Of a stretch of 64,000 bases of DNA, positions 28,437 to 36,443 are shown piece after piece. Source of the stretch: an uncultured Clostridia bacterium (GTDB lineage Bacteria > Bacillota > Clostridia > Oscillospirales > Ruminococcaceae); assembly GCA_947627045.1 (NCBI GenBank), contig CANQUM010000003.1, positions 50,337 through 114,336 on the forward strand. Reading direction: 5' to 3'. Position numbers and translations under genes: made by a program. Position 1 is the stretch's first letter. Each line of letters starts with the position of its first letter. The notes under the pieces are model-generated. The model was not told the DNA's origin. It saw only the letters and a program-made list of their open reading frames with translations, and ran no database searches.

Positions 28437-31400
28437 TTATTTACGCACTTTCCTCTTTCGTTTCCTCCCATACAGCAAACCGCCGGCAATGCACGCACCA
28501 CCGAGGGCGGCAAACATCCACGGATGGTAGTTGCCGCCCGTCTGTGGCAATTTGGGTTTGTTTGGTTTATTCTTCAGCTTCAGTGTATAAACCACCGTCT
28601 CTGTCGCACTGTCATCATACTGCAGCAGTACCTCATGCGGGGTATCGTCGAGGATATACCCCTCCGCAGCCTTTGTTTCCACGATATAATACGGAATGTC
28701 CTCCCCAAAGCTGCCATCCTCATGATAGGTGCAGATGTCCAGAAGCCCTGTTTCCGCATAGCCGGTCTTGTCCGTTACCAGCGTGTCCAGCTTCTTCCCC
28801 TCTTTGTTACGGAGTTCAAACGTGACGCCCTTTAACGGCTTTTTCGTCTTGCTGCATGTTTTGTAGATTACGATTTTTCCCTTTACCCTTTCATCGGACA
28901 TGGCAACTTTCTGAATCTCCCCTGTCTCCTCCACGGTAAACTCTACTTCATTCGCAATCAGGTAGCCATATGGCGCCGCTGTCTCCCGCAGGGTATATTT
29001 CCCTGCCGGGACTGCCTCCAGACGGTAAGGCTTCCCGTCCGTTTTCCATGAGGCATACACATCCCCATTGGAATCAATAATCTCCAGCGTTGCCCCCGGC
29101 AGCTCTTTCCCCGTGGTAATGTCCGTTTTGGACACTTCCACAATAATCGGCGTGTCTTTCATCTCCAGTTCTTTTGCCACGGTTGGCGTGGCAGCCATTT
29201 CCTGCGTATAGGAGAAATCCACGTCATACACCGTTTCATCTAACAGATACCCCGCCGGGGACTCCACTTCCTTCACATAATACAGGCCAAGCGGCAGGTC
29301 TGCCTCAAACACTGCTTTCCCGTTTTCATCCGTCACAGCCGTATCCACAAGGTCATCTGCCTTTACAAGCACCTCCCCCGCTGCACTCAAAATATTCTCT
29401 TTCGTATAAATGCCATAAGTGGCGCCGGCTACCGGATAGGTGGTCACACCATCCGTCTTAATCAGAGAAAGTTCCGGTTTTACCCTCGCATTGACAAACT
29501 CTGCCTCCCCGAAAACCACTTCCGTATGCTCATCGGCATAATCAAGGGTAACCTCCTTTGGTTCCTCACAGATGGCAAAGCCTGACGGCGGCTGCACCTC
29601 CACCACCTGATATTTCCCAAGCGGAAGATTGTCAAGGGAAGCCTCCCCCTTTTCATCTGTGGCCAGCGTTGCAACAATGGCACCCTTGCTTGCCGGCACA
29701 CCGCCAATCACTTCCAGTATGCGGTTCCCATCTCCATCCGTCTGGTGGTCCGGGGTGTAAATATCTTCTATTGCAATAATATTAAATACTGCCCCGCCAA
29801 GCGGCTGTTCCCCATAAGTGAAATCCACGCTCCGGTTTTCATCGGAAAGCTCACTGAGGATACGGTCCACAATGGTGTCATATGCCACGGAAGTTAATAC
29901 TTCCCCTGACTTTTTAATGGAAATGCTGCCCTTGACGGGCTGGTTCTCAATGGCTACCTCAATGACCGGATCGCCGTCTATATCTTCCGAAACCTTCAAC
30001 ATCCCGTCCGTGGTAACTTCCAGCGGAAAACTTTCATCCGTAATCAAATATCCCTCCGGTGCGGTAATCTCCTCCACCGCATAGCTTCCGTACTTCAACT
30101 GTAACGGTGTGGTGATGGTTCCGGTCTCATCCGTGGTAAATTCGCTGATTTTCTTATCGCCGATTTTCTGTTCCACATACTCATCCGTTTCTGTATTTTT
30201 TATCTTAAACGTCACGCCGGGAAGCAGGATTGTGTTCCCGTTTTCCGCATCCTTTTTCACGATACGGATATATGCCTTAAAAGGCCCGTCATTGAACACC
30301 CTCCACTGCTGCGGCTCTCTGGAATCTTCCGTAACCTGTACGGTAAAATCTTTTGTCTTATACAAATCCTTTGGTGTCTTTGTTTCCCTTACCAGGTACG
30401 TCCCATAAGGCAGCTCTTTGGAAAGTGCATACCCCTTTTCATCGGTCACAAGCACGTCACAGGTTTTCGCAGCATCCCATCCGTTTTTATCAATATCCGA
30501 CTGTAACTTTACGGTAAATTCCGCACCCTCTACATAATCCGGCTCCGCTGACGCGCCGTCAGTAGATACCTTGATAATCCCAAAGGCCTGTTTTTTTACC
30601 ATTTCCGTTACCGTGCTTTTTAAGGAAATATCCTGATGGACATTTTCCGCTTTCCTAAATTCCACCGGGTAAATGGTTTCATCCAGCAGGTACCCCTCAC
30701 TTGCCTCAATCTCCCTGATATAATAACTGCCGAAGTACAGGTTGCCGAAATGAAACTCCCCCTGCTCCCCTGTCTTTACCGTGGCAAGCAGGGCATCCTT
30801 CTCCGCCGGGACACCCGTTGACACAAAATCCGTCCCCTGCGTGCTGGCAATGTTGTCATCCCCCACATAGGCCACGGTTCCCCTGCCATCCGGGTAGGCA
30901 ATGGTTTCCGCCGCATACAGCCCGTAAGTGGCGCCGGACAGTTTTGCATCCCCCTGCGGCTCTGCCCCGGTTTCCTTATCCTCTTTTTTCGCTGACACGT
31001 CACAGCGGATTGGCGTATTCTCTGCACTGAAATCCGAAATCTCCCCATAATCGGGTGTTACTTCCCACACCTTGCCGTCATCCCGGTACCCATCCGGTAT
31101 GACAACCTCTTTCACATAATATTTATCCTGCATTTTTACGAATTTTTCAGAAGCCGCCGTCCCTAAATCCTCATCATAATAGAATACCGGCACTTCCTCC
31201 TTGCCATCGCCCTCCACAGAAACACGCTGCGTGCATCCGGCATCGGTAAAAACCGCAAACCCGGCACCCTTTACGATGTTCTTTGATTCTGCGTCCGTCT
31301 TTGCCACCATGACGCCTACCTTATCCGGGTATTCCACAACCGGCATGGTTTTCCCCTGCTGCGTGACTTTCCCATCGCTGTCATAGAGGGTAAAGTATTC

Positions 31401-33215
31401 CAAACCTACGGGATATATGGTTTCATCCCTTAAATATCCCTGTGCTGCTTTTATCTCTTTCAGATAATAAATGCTTTGTGTCAGCATTTCTTTACCTGAC
31501 AGCACACGCCCATCCAAGTCTGTTTTTCCAAGTTTGCACAACAGGTCGGTACACTCTTCATCTTCATACAGGTAATACGTTGCACCCGCTACTGGTACAC
31601 CGCTGTATGCATCTGTCTTTCTCAGTTCAAATTTTCCCTCCTTAAATTTGGAAGTGACTTTAACGCTGGCGGTCACAGTCCCCGGCTCAAACTCCTCCAG
31701 AAACGTAATCTTCTGCTGTGACACTACTGTCGGCGTCCATTTCCTTCCGCCCTTTTCCTTTGATTTGGCGGTTGCCGTCAGCTTGACGGTGCTCTCCACC
31801 GCAAGTATTTTTTTCATTGCCTCCCCGTTACAATACAGGTAAAAGTTAGAGGAAGGCTTGTCTGCGTCTGTCTGTGCCACACAGATGTCATACTTTTTCA
31901 AATCAGAACCGTCCTCAATCTCACTGGCATCCGTTTTTAACTCGCCTACCGTCAATCCGCCCGGCTGCCCCGTGATTTTATAGGAGACATTGGTAATGCT
32001 CCCGGTTTTTGTGCGGACAAACTTCTCCTTGGAACGGTACAGCCCGTCCCCCATATCCTGCCACTCGGTCCTCTTTGGCGAAATCGTATAGGTGATGGAC
32101 TTTGTAGTCCCGGTTGCCGCATCATACTCATCCTCATCATAATTTTTTGCATCTGATACAAGGGCAGCTATTTTCTTATAGACGCTGCTGCCATCATTGT
32201 AGTAGCTTAACTTTACTTCCCCGTTCAGTACATGGACCGCCGCACCGGTAAGGAAGTAATCGGCTGAGGCAGAACCCGCGGAATACTTGCTGTTGTGGCA
32301 TTTCCCATTCAGCGTCCTGGCGCCGTTTACCATGCAGAACGTGATTTCCGGCTTAATGCTGCTCTTAGAGGCAGACGCATCCACCTTCCCATTCGTGGTA
32401 TTCTTGTGCAGGTTCAGGCAGTACACCAGATGGTTGTGGTAATCCCCGGACTCCGAGATGTACTTAATTCCCATCCTGTGCCCGCAGTATGAGGCATACC
32501 CGCTGCATGACACCTTCATGCTGTCCTTGCCAGAGGATTTCTCTGCCGCCTTTAACACCGGTGCAGACGCCATGCGGACCATCATGGTGTCCCCCGCACC
32601 GAAGGTTTCCATCTCTCCCTCTGACAGGAGCGCCGGCCTGCCATCCGATGGGGAAACACTCCCCTCTCCGGGGGCAGGCTCTTCTTCCCCGCTGTCCCCA
32701 TCTTCTTTTTCCTGCTGTCCGTCCCCGGATTCCATGCTTTCCTCTACCGCAGCCTCCGGCTCACGCACGGAAATCATACGGCAGATAAGATAAGGGCTTT
32801 TTCCGCTTATCGGCTCCACCTTATAGAAAGTTTCGTAATCTCCCGGCTTATCCCCATCAAAAGAGCTTTTGTCTGCATAGTAGCTGACACTGACAGCCTT
32901 TTCATCATAGGAAATCCCATCAAAGGACTTCTCCACGTCAAACCCGTAGCCGGCAGCCACGATAATGTCCTCTGCCGCCGCAATCTCCGCCGGCTCCAAA
33001 TCTGGCCTGTCCGTTTCGTTATAAAGCACCGGCTCCTGAACCGCTTCCGTCTGGCTGCCCCCGCTGTCACCGTCACTGACGCTGCTGCCGCCTGCCGTTA
33101 CACCTGCATCCGGCCCTGTTGCATTGGCATAGGCGGCGGTGGGAATGACAGCCCCCACCGTCAGGACAAAAGCCATTGCAAGAGCCATTACCCTTTTCAA
33201 TTTCTTTTTTGTCAT
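28437..33215 (-). CDS. LPXTG-anchored SpaA/Cna-B repeat adhesin with thioester domain
   Basis: This 1,592-residue surface protein has a signal peptide (MTKKKLKRVMALAMAFVLTV to about AYA at 30) and a Ser/Gly/Glu-rich stalk. A thioester-type (TQXA) domain with Cys244 and Cys266 (SYCGHRMG, VYCLNLH) follows. About nine SpaA/Cna-B domains come next, each with a K-D/G-A-Y pattern and an E-x-x-A/P-x-GY-L closing strand. It ends with LPQTG near 1556, a hydrophobic helix and a Lys/Arg tail. Cna-B repeats usually carry isopeptide bonds; thioester domains can bond covalently to hosts. The start follows GGAGG; the frame extends 42 codons upstream without support. Terminators flank the gene. No sortase is in view, so a host sortase is needed. 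It may promote cell contact during conjugation (inference). Confidence 0.93.
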   Translation of the reverse strand: MTKKKLKRVMALAMAFVLTVGAVIPTAAYANATGPDAGVTAGGSSVSDGDSGGSQTEAVQEPVLYNETDRPDLEPAEIAAAEDIIVAAGYGFDVEKSFDGISYDEKAVSVSYYADKSSFDGDKPGDYETFYKVEPISGKSPYLICRMISVREPEAAVEESMESGDGQQEKEDGDSGEEEPAPGEGSVSPSDGRPALLSEGEMETFGAGDTMMVRMASAPVLKAAEKSSGKDSMKVSCSGYASYCGHRMGIKYISESGDYHNHLVYCLNLHKNTTNGKVDASASKSSIKPEITFCMVNGARTLNGKCHNSKYSAGSASADYFLTGAAVHVLNGEVKLSYYNDGSSVYKKIAALVSDAKNYDEDEYDAATGTTKSITYTISPKRTEWQDMGDGLYRSKEKFVRTKTGSITNVSYKITGQPGGLTVGELKTDASEIEDGSDLKKYDICVAQTDADKPSSNFYLYCNGEAMKKILAVESTVKLTATAKSKEKGGRKWTPTVVSQQKITFLEEFEPGTVTASVKVTSKFKEGKFELRKTDAYSGVPVAGATYYLYEDEECTDLLCKLGKTDLDGRVLSGKEMLTQSIYYLKEIKAAQGYLRDETIYPVGLEYFTLYDSDGKVTQQGKTMPVVEYPDKVGVMVAKTDAESKNIVKGAGFAVFTDAGCTQRVSVEGDGKEEVPVFYYDEDLGTAASEKFVKMQDKYYVKEVVIPDGYRDDGKVWEVTPDYGEISDFSAENTPIRCDVSAKKEDKETGAEPQGDAKLSGATYGLYAAETIAYPDGRGTVAYVGDDNIASTQGTDFVSTGVPAEKDALLATVKTGEQGEFHFGNLYFGSYYIREIEASEGYLLDETIYPVEFRKAENVHQDISLKSTVTEMVKKQAFGIIKVSTDGASAEPDYVEGAEFTVKLQSDIDKNGWDAAKTCDVLVTDEKGYALSKELPYGTYLVRETKTPKDLYKTKDFTVQVTEDSREPQQWRVFNDGPFKAYIRIVKKDAENGNTILLPGVTFKIKNTETDEYVEQKIGDKKISEFTTDETGTITTPLQLKYGSYAVEEITAPEGYLITDESFPLEVTTDGMLKVSEDIDGDPVIEVAIENQPVKGSISIKKSGEVLTSVAYDTIVDRILSELSDENRSVDFTYGEQPLGGAVFNIIAIEDIYTPDHQTDGDGNRILEVIGGVPASKGAIVATLATDEKGEASLDNLPLGKYQVVEVQPPSGFAICEEPKEVTLDYADEHTEVVFGEAEFVNARVKPELSLIKTDGVTTYPVAGATYGIYTKENILSAAGEVLVKADDLVDTAVTDENGKAVFEADLPLGLYYVKEVESPAGYLLDETVYDVDFSYTQEMAATPTVAKELEMKDTPIIVEVSKTDITTGKELPGATLEIIDSNGDVYASWKTDGKPYRLEAVPAGKYTLRETAAPYGYLIANEVEFTVEETGEIQKVAMSDERVKGKIVIYKTCSKTKKPLKGVTFELRNKEGKKLDTLVTDKTGYAETGLLDICTYHEDGSFGEDIPYYIVETKAAEGYILDDTPHEVLLQYDDSATETVVYTLKLKNKPNKPKLPQTGGNYHPWMFAALGGACIAGGLLYGRKRKRKVRK

Positions 33216-33236
33216 ATATTCCTCCATTCCGAAGCC

Positions 33237-33270
33237 CTGCGAGAAAATGCCGCAACAGCATTTTTCGCAG
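33237..33270 (-). promoter_or_regulatory. Leader hairpin just upstream of the adhesin ribosome-binding site
   Basis: CTGCGAGAAAATGC (33237-33250) and GCATTTTTCGCAG (33258-33270) form a 13-bp stem with one bulge and a 7-nt loop, ending about 10 nt before the GGAGG of the adhesin. With no T-tract on the minus strand it is more likely a translational or mRNA-stability element than a terminator. Confidence 0.45.
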
Positions 33271-33347
33271 TAAGCCCCATTCGATACGTTGTTTCCTGCG
33301 GATAATTCCCTGCCGGCACAGATACCGGGCCTGCCCGGCATTTGCGC

Positions 33348-33378
33348 AGAAAAAAAAGCACGCCTCTTTCAGCGTGCC
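33348..33378 (-). terminator. Rho-independent terminator after the parMR-like operon
   Basis: On the minus strand GCACGC, an 8-nt loop and GCGTGC are followed by at least eight T residues (plus-strand A run 33350-33357). It ends the unit holding the ParM-like, ParR-like and small hydrophobic genes, about 110 nt after the last of them. Confidence 0.85.
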
Positions 33379-33483
33379 TTTTCAACCCATAAAGCCGGTT
33401 CCGCAAACCTGGCTTTCCCTTATTCCATTGCCATCCTGCCACGGATAAAGACAGAATACCAGCTCAATCCCATCACTTCCCTC

Positions 33484-33669
33484 CTAACACTGTCCTGCAT
33501 GAAATACCAAAAGCATCATCTTTAACACATTTCCGACTAAAAGCAGGGCAATCTCCAATGCTGCCAGCGCCAGTTTCAAAATGTGTACCAATATCCATGC
33601 CGCACCTTTCAACATCCAGCCCATAAAACGGACAATTCCTTTGATTCCCTGCTTTACCATACCAGTCAC
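33484..33669 (-). CDS. Small hydrophobic membrane protein (61 residues)
   Basis: The frame MTGMVKQGIKGIVRFMGWML is followed by ILVHILKLALAALEIALLLV, a nearly continuous hydrophobic/amphipathic helix with an N-terminal positive patch. The GTG at 33669 and an ATG three codons later share an AGGAAAGG site next to the parR stop. I have seen similar short hydrophobic proteins at this place in Clostridia ICEs; function is unknown. It ends upstream of a strong terminator, so it is the last gene of the partition operon. Confidence 0.6.
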   Translation of the reverse strand: MTGMVKQGIKGIVRFMGWMLKGAAWILVHILKLALAALEIALLLVGNVLKMMLLVFHAGQC

Positions 33670-33678
33670 CAGCCTTTC

Positions 33679-34122
33679 CTAATTTTCACTCCATCCCATG
33701 ATTTTATCCATAACATCCGGCATCCCACTGATATCCGCCATGCCATCCCCTGCCATATTTTCTTCCCCCATATCCACACTCTCTGGTTCTCTGGTGTGAG
33801 GGGGCATCACAGCCGCCTGGCCGGTTATGACATTCCCCAAAACAGTACGGAGAATTTCCTGCAGGAGCTCCGCCTTGATTTCTGTTTTCATATCAGACAG
33901 TCTTTTTTCAAAATAAGCAGGCGTTATTTCTTCCTTTTTCTCTTTTCCGGTCCCTACCTCCAGTGCGTCAAAGTACATTTCCAGCGCATCCATGACCACC
34001 TGGTTTTTCGTCTTAGCCCCAATCAGCTTATTATCCTCAAACTTCTGAAGCAGCCTGACATGCTGCCCCTTTTTCAAGGAAAAGCGTATGGTAAAATGCC
34101 GGAACAGCTCTCCATAAGCCAT
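33679..34122 (-). CDS. ParR-like DNA-binding partner of the ParM-like protein
   Basis: The 147 residues begin MAYGELFRHFTIRFSLKKGQ. The start FTIRFSLKKGQHVRLLQKFE, then KTKNQVVMDALEMYF, has a ribbon-helix-helix look, like ParR/StbB adaptors of type II partition. The middle is a coiled coil (AYFEKRLSDMKTEIKAELL) and the tail is acidic and Met/Gly/Pro-rich, a possible ParM contact. It starts 11 nt after the ParM-like gene. The assignment rests on fold-like pattern and gene order; sequence similarity between ParR proteins is always low. Confidence 0.62.
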   Translation of the reverse strand: MAYGELFRHFTIRFSLKKGQHVRLLQKFEDNKLIGAKTKNQVVMDALEMYFDALEVGTGKEKKEEITPAYFEKRLSDMKTEIKAELLQEILRTVLGNVITGQAAVMPPHTREPESVDMGEENMAGDGMADISGMPDVMDKIMGWSEN

Positions 34123-34133
34123 TGCAATCCCCC

Positions 34134-35063
34134 CTATCCAATCTTACGTTTCCTCTGCGACTGCGCCAGATATGCGTTCCCAAGCATTTCATATCCCTTT
34201 GCGTTTGCCTTCACATCCTCAATATAGCTGATGTTCTTCTGGTCCAGTCCGCCAAAGCGTTTCATCACCCCGGCGCCGCCGCCCACAAAGATAATCTGCG
34301 TCAGGTCCATGTTGTAGCCAAGCTCCCGGATGTTATGGTATATCTGCTGGCAGTAACCACGGATTTCCTTAATGATAATCTCCCGGTACTTCTCCGGCAG
34401 GTCTCCCCCGCCGCTTACCATGACTTTCTGAATATCATACTCGTCCACCTCTGCGTTTAACTGCCTCACACACTCCTTGTTAATCTGCTGGATGCAGGTA
34501 ATAATCCCATGCGGCTGTGTCACACATGCTGATTCATCCGGCAGATGGCCGATAATCGGCATAATGTCCACCGTCCATGAACCAATGTCCACCACAAGCT
34601 GCTTCTCCGGGAACTTGTCAATCCGGTCAATCACTGCCGCATAGCACTGGGGATAGACACACACATTTTCAATAAAAATATGGTACTTCTCTTTCTCAAA
34701 GGTAAAGGAGACTTCCTTTTCCCTTGACAGGTAAGAAACAAACTCTTTCTTCTCGTCCCCGAACCTTGTCAGCGGCAACCCCACCGCCAACAGCACATGA
34801 GCTGTCTTTCTTCCCCTGATCTTTAACTCCTTTGCCACCGCCGCCAGTGTCAGCATATAGTAATTTTCATCCGTTACCTTTGTGTCCTTTACTTCAAGAC
34901 GCCTGCTGCCAATCTTATAATATTTCCCGCCAAACTCCAGCAGGTTCTCTGTAAATGCCGGCTCCGTGCTGATTTCCTTGCAGCCTGATGTAAATACCTC
35001 ATGCACCGTTTTCATGCCCGACCAGCCGTGGTCAATCCCAATCACTTCTATTTTATTATCCAT
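34134..35063 (-). CDS. parM: ParM/StbA-type actin-like ATPase
   Basis: The 309 residues begin MDNKIEVIGIDHGWSGMKTV, the phosphate-1 loop of ParM/Alp proteins. Further actin-fold signatures are VVDIGSWTVDIMPI (phosphate 2, near 160), a KVMVSGGGDLPEKYREI segment, and IIFVGGGAGVMKRFG (adenosine motif, near 260). ParM filaments push DNA copies apart by binding ParR on a centromere. The start follows AAAGGAGG; the frame extends 26 codons upstream without a site. Partition genes on an ICE suggest that the excised circle can persist as a replicating plasmid (inference). Confidence 0.85.
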   Translation of the reverse strand: MDNKIEVIGIDHGWSGMKTVHEVFTSGCKEISTEPAFTENLLEFGGKYYKIGSRRLEVKDTKVTDENYYMLTLAAVAKELKIRGRKTAHVLLAVGLPLTRFGDEKKEFVSYLSREKEVSFTFEKEKYHIFIENVCVYPQCYAAVIDRIDKFPEKQLVVDIGSWTVDIMPIIGHLPDESACVTQPHGIITCIQQINKECVRQLNAEVDEYDIQKVMVSGGGDLPEKYREIIIKEIRGYCQQIYHNIRELGYNMDLTQIIFVGGGAGVMKRFGGLDQKNISYIEDVKANAKGYEMLGNAYLAQSQRKRKIG

Positions 35064-35122
35064 CCTGAATGTCCTCCTTTTCATGTAACCAGCTCCTTTA
35101 TCTTTGTATTTAAGCCTCATAC

Positions 35123-35455
35123 CTATTGCTCTGCCCCGCATTCTCCCTCAATAAACATACGGATTTTACCGACTATCTTTTCCATTTCCTGCCCCGTCAG
35201 CCTGTAGTCAAGCCAGTGTTTATACCCAAGATTGTCAACATAATAGAGGCTGTGCCCCGGGCTGTCCTCTATTACGCCAAATTTACCGTTTTTTTTGTCA
35301 CGCTGTATGCACACACCAAAACACTCACCAGAATAATCAGCGCCGTCTATCCTTTTTGCCTCTTCCACAAGCCGTTCCGGAACCCCGGAAACATCCACCC
35401 AATAAACCTCTGTATCATCAAACTTATCAAAATGCTCTAAATCCTCAAAGCACAT
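35123..35455 (-). CDS. Hypothetical protein, first gene of the ICE partition unit
   Basis: The 110-residue acidic soluble protein begins MCFEDLEHFDKFDDTEVYWV behind AAAAGGAG. It contains VPERLVEEAKRIDGADYSGE, a CFGVCIQRDKKNGKFGVIED strand pair and a C-terminal LTGQEMEKIVGKIRMFIEG helix. I do not recognise a family. It lies 59 nt upstream of the ParM-like gene and is probably co-transcribed with it. Confidence 0.6.
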   Translation of the reverse strand: MCFEDLEHFDKFDDTEVYWVDVSGVPERLVEEAKRIDGADYSGECFGVCIQRDKKNGKFGVIEDSPGHSLYYVDNLGYKHWLDYRLTGQEMEKIVGKIRMFIEGECGAEQ

Positions 35456-35476
35456 ACCTTGTTTCTCCTTTTACCA

Positions 35477-35539
35477 TAAAAATACAAAAGGACTAAACCG
35501 ACAGCGAAACACCATGTTCCAATCAGCCAATTTAGTCCT
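35477..35539 (-). terminator. Weak terminator or attenuator made of AGGACTAAA/TTTAGTCCT arms
   Basis: Arms at 35489-35497 and 35531-35539 are perfectly complementary over 9 bp with a 33-nt loop, and the minus strand continues TTTTGTATTTTT. A third copy of the same 9-mer occurs at about 35691-35699, across the stop codon of the truncated helicase. It sits in the leader of the 110-residue gene, so attenuation is possible. The 240-nt gap 35456-35695 otherwise shows only a candidate promoter. Confidence 0.35.
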
Positions 35540-35654
35540 ACCTAAAAAGTTACAATATTCAGTTATCACTCCTTTTCGGCAATACGAAACCAACAGCAAA
35601 ATAATTTTTGACTTCGTATGCAATATGAGGTATTTTGATATATAACAGGCCTGC

Positions 35655-35683
35655 CCTATACCATCTGCTCCGTTTCGTTGCAA
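35655..35683 (-). promoter_or_regulatory. Candidate promoter for the partition unit
   Basis: On the minus strand TTGCAA (35678-35683), a 17-bp spacer and TATAGG (35655-35660) form a moderate sigma-A-like promoter, each hexamer matching 4 of 6 consensus bases. It is about 200 nt upstream of the 110-residue gene. Confidence 0.35.
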
Positions 35684-35695
35684 AAAATAATAGGA

Positions 35696-36256
35696 CTAAA
35701 TCATCTGCAACCCCTTGATTTTACTAGGTTTCTTCTGATTTGTCCCTATTATAACACCCTCATCATCAACAACAATGATAAGTCTTCGTTTCCCCTGCGC
35801 ACCTATCATTCTTTCAATAAATCTGTAACCATATTTATTTGCAGCCGATGCGATACTGCATACATAAATATCCCCGCGGCTAGCCATAGACATTTTCATA
35901 TGTACACCGGAAATAGGGAGTATTCTGATTTTCTTTATATCTGTTCCTTTTAACAATGGCGTCTGTTTTCTGAACTCCTGATATGTCTGTTCAACAAGCT
36001 CTTGTCTATGAACAAGCCAAACAACTCTGTATCCTTTTGCAACACCTTCAGATAAAAGCCAGTTAACAGCTGTATAAGTTTTTCCGCTGCCCGTAGGCAT
36101 AACAACTAAACCATTACGTTCCTGAATATCTTTGTCTAAATCAAAATACTTCGACATAACTTCAACTGCACTTTTTTGATGCGGCATTATCAAATCTCTT
36201 GAATCACGCATTGACTTCTCTATATCTATCGGTTCTGCCATATCAGCTAATCTCAT
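35696..36256 (-). pseudogene. Truncated DEAD/DEAH helicase (N-terminal fragment)
   Basis: The 186 residues contain a superfamily 2 helicase start: a Q-motif-like LIMPHQKSAVEVMSKYF, Walker A VVMPTGSGKT near 52, motif Ia VVWLVHRQELVEQTYQEF, and IYVCSIASAANKYG. The protein breaks in motif II: IIVVDDE is followed by GVIIGTNQKK instead of DEAH plus the rest of domain 1 and all of domain 2. It cannot be a working helicase. It starts behind GGAGAAG, 187 nt after the RecD-like helicase gene. The truncation falls at the change from AT-rich to GC-rich DNA, so insertion of the ICE may have removed the 3' part. Confidence 0.75.
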
Positions 36257-36443
36257 ATTATCTTCTCCATTCTACTATATTTAATTTATATAATATTACT
36301 ATTTCAATACGGTTTTAGGCACAAAGTATTGTCACCCCTTCAATGTGCTTCTCCAACCAAAACTGCCCTTTATTTAAAAGATTTGAAATTTTCAAATATG
36401 AAAATAGCGGCTCCCGGTTTATTGCCAGCGACCTCTAATCGCT

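Noticed and set aside
33212..33442. Minus-strand frame of 76 codons upstream of the adhesin
   Set aside because: It runs through a strong terminator and a hairpin and lacks a ribosome-binding site; treated as leader DNA.
35471..35683. Minus-strand frame of 70 codons in the leader of the partition unit
   Set aside because: Overlaps the candidate promoter and the inverted 9-mers, with no ribosome-binding site or recognisable protein.
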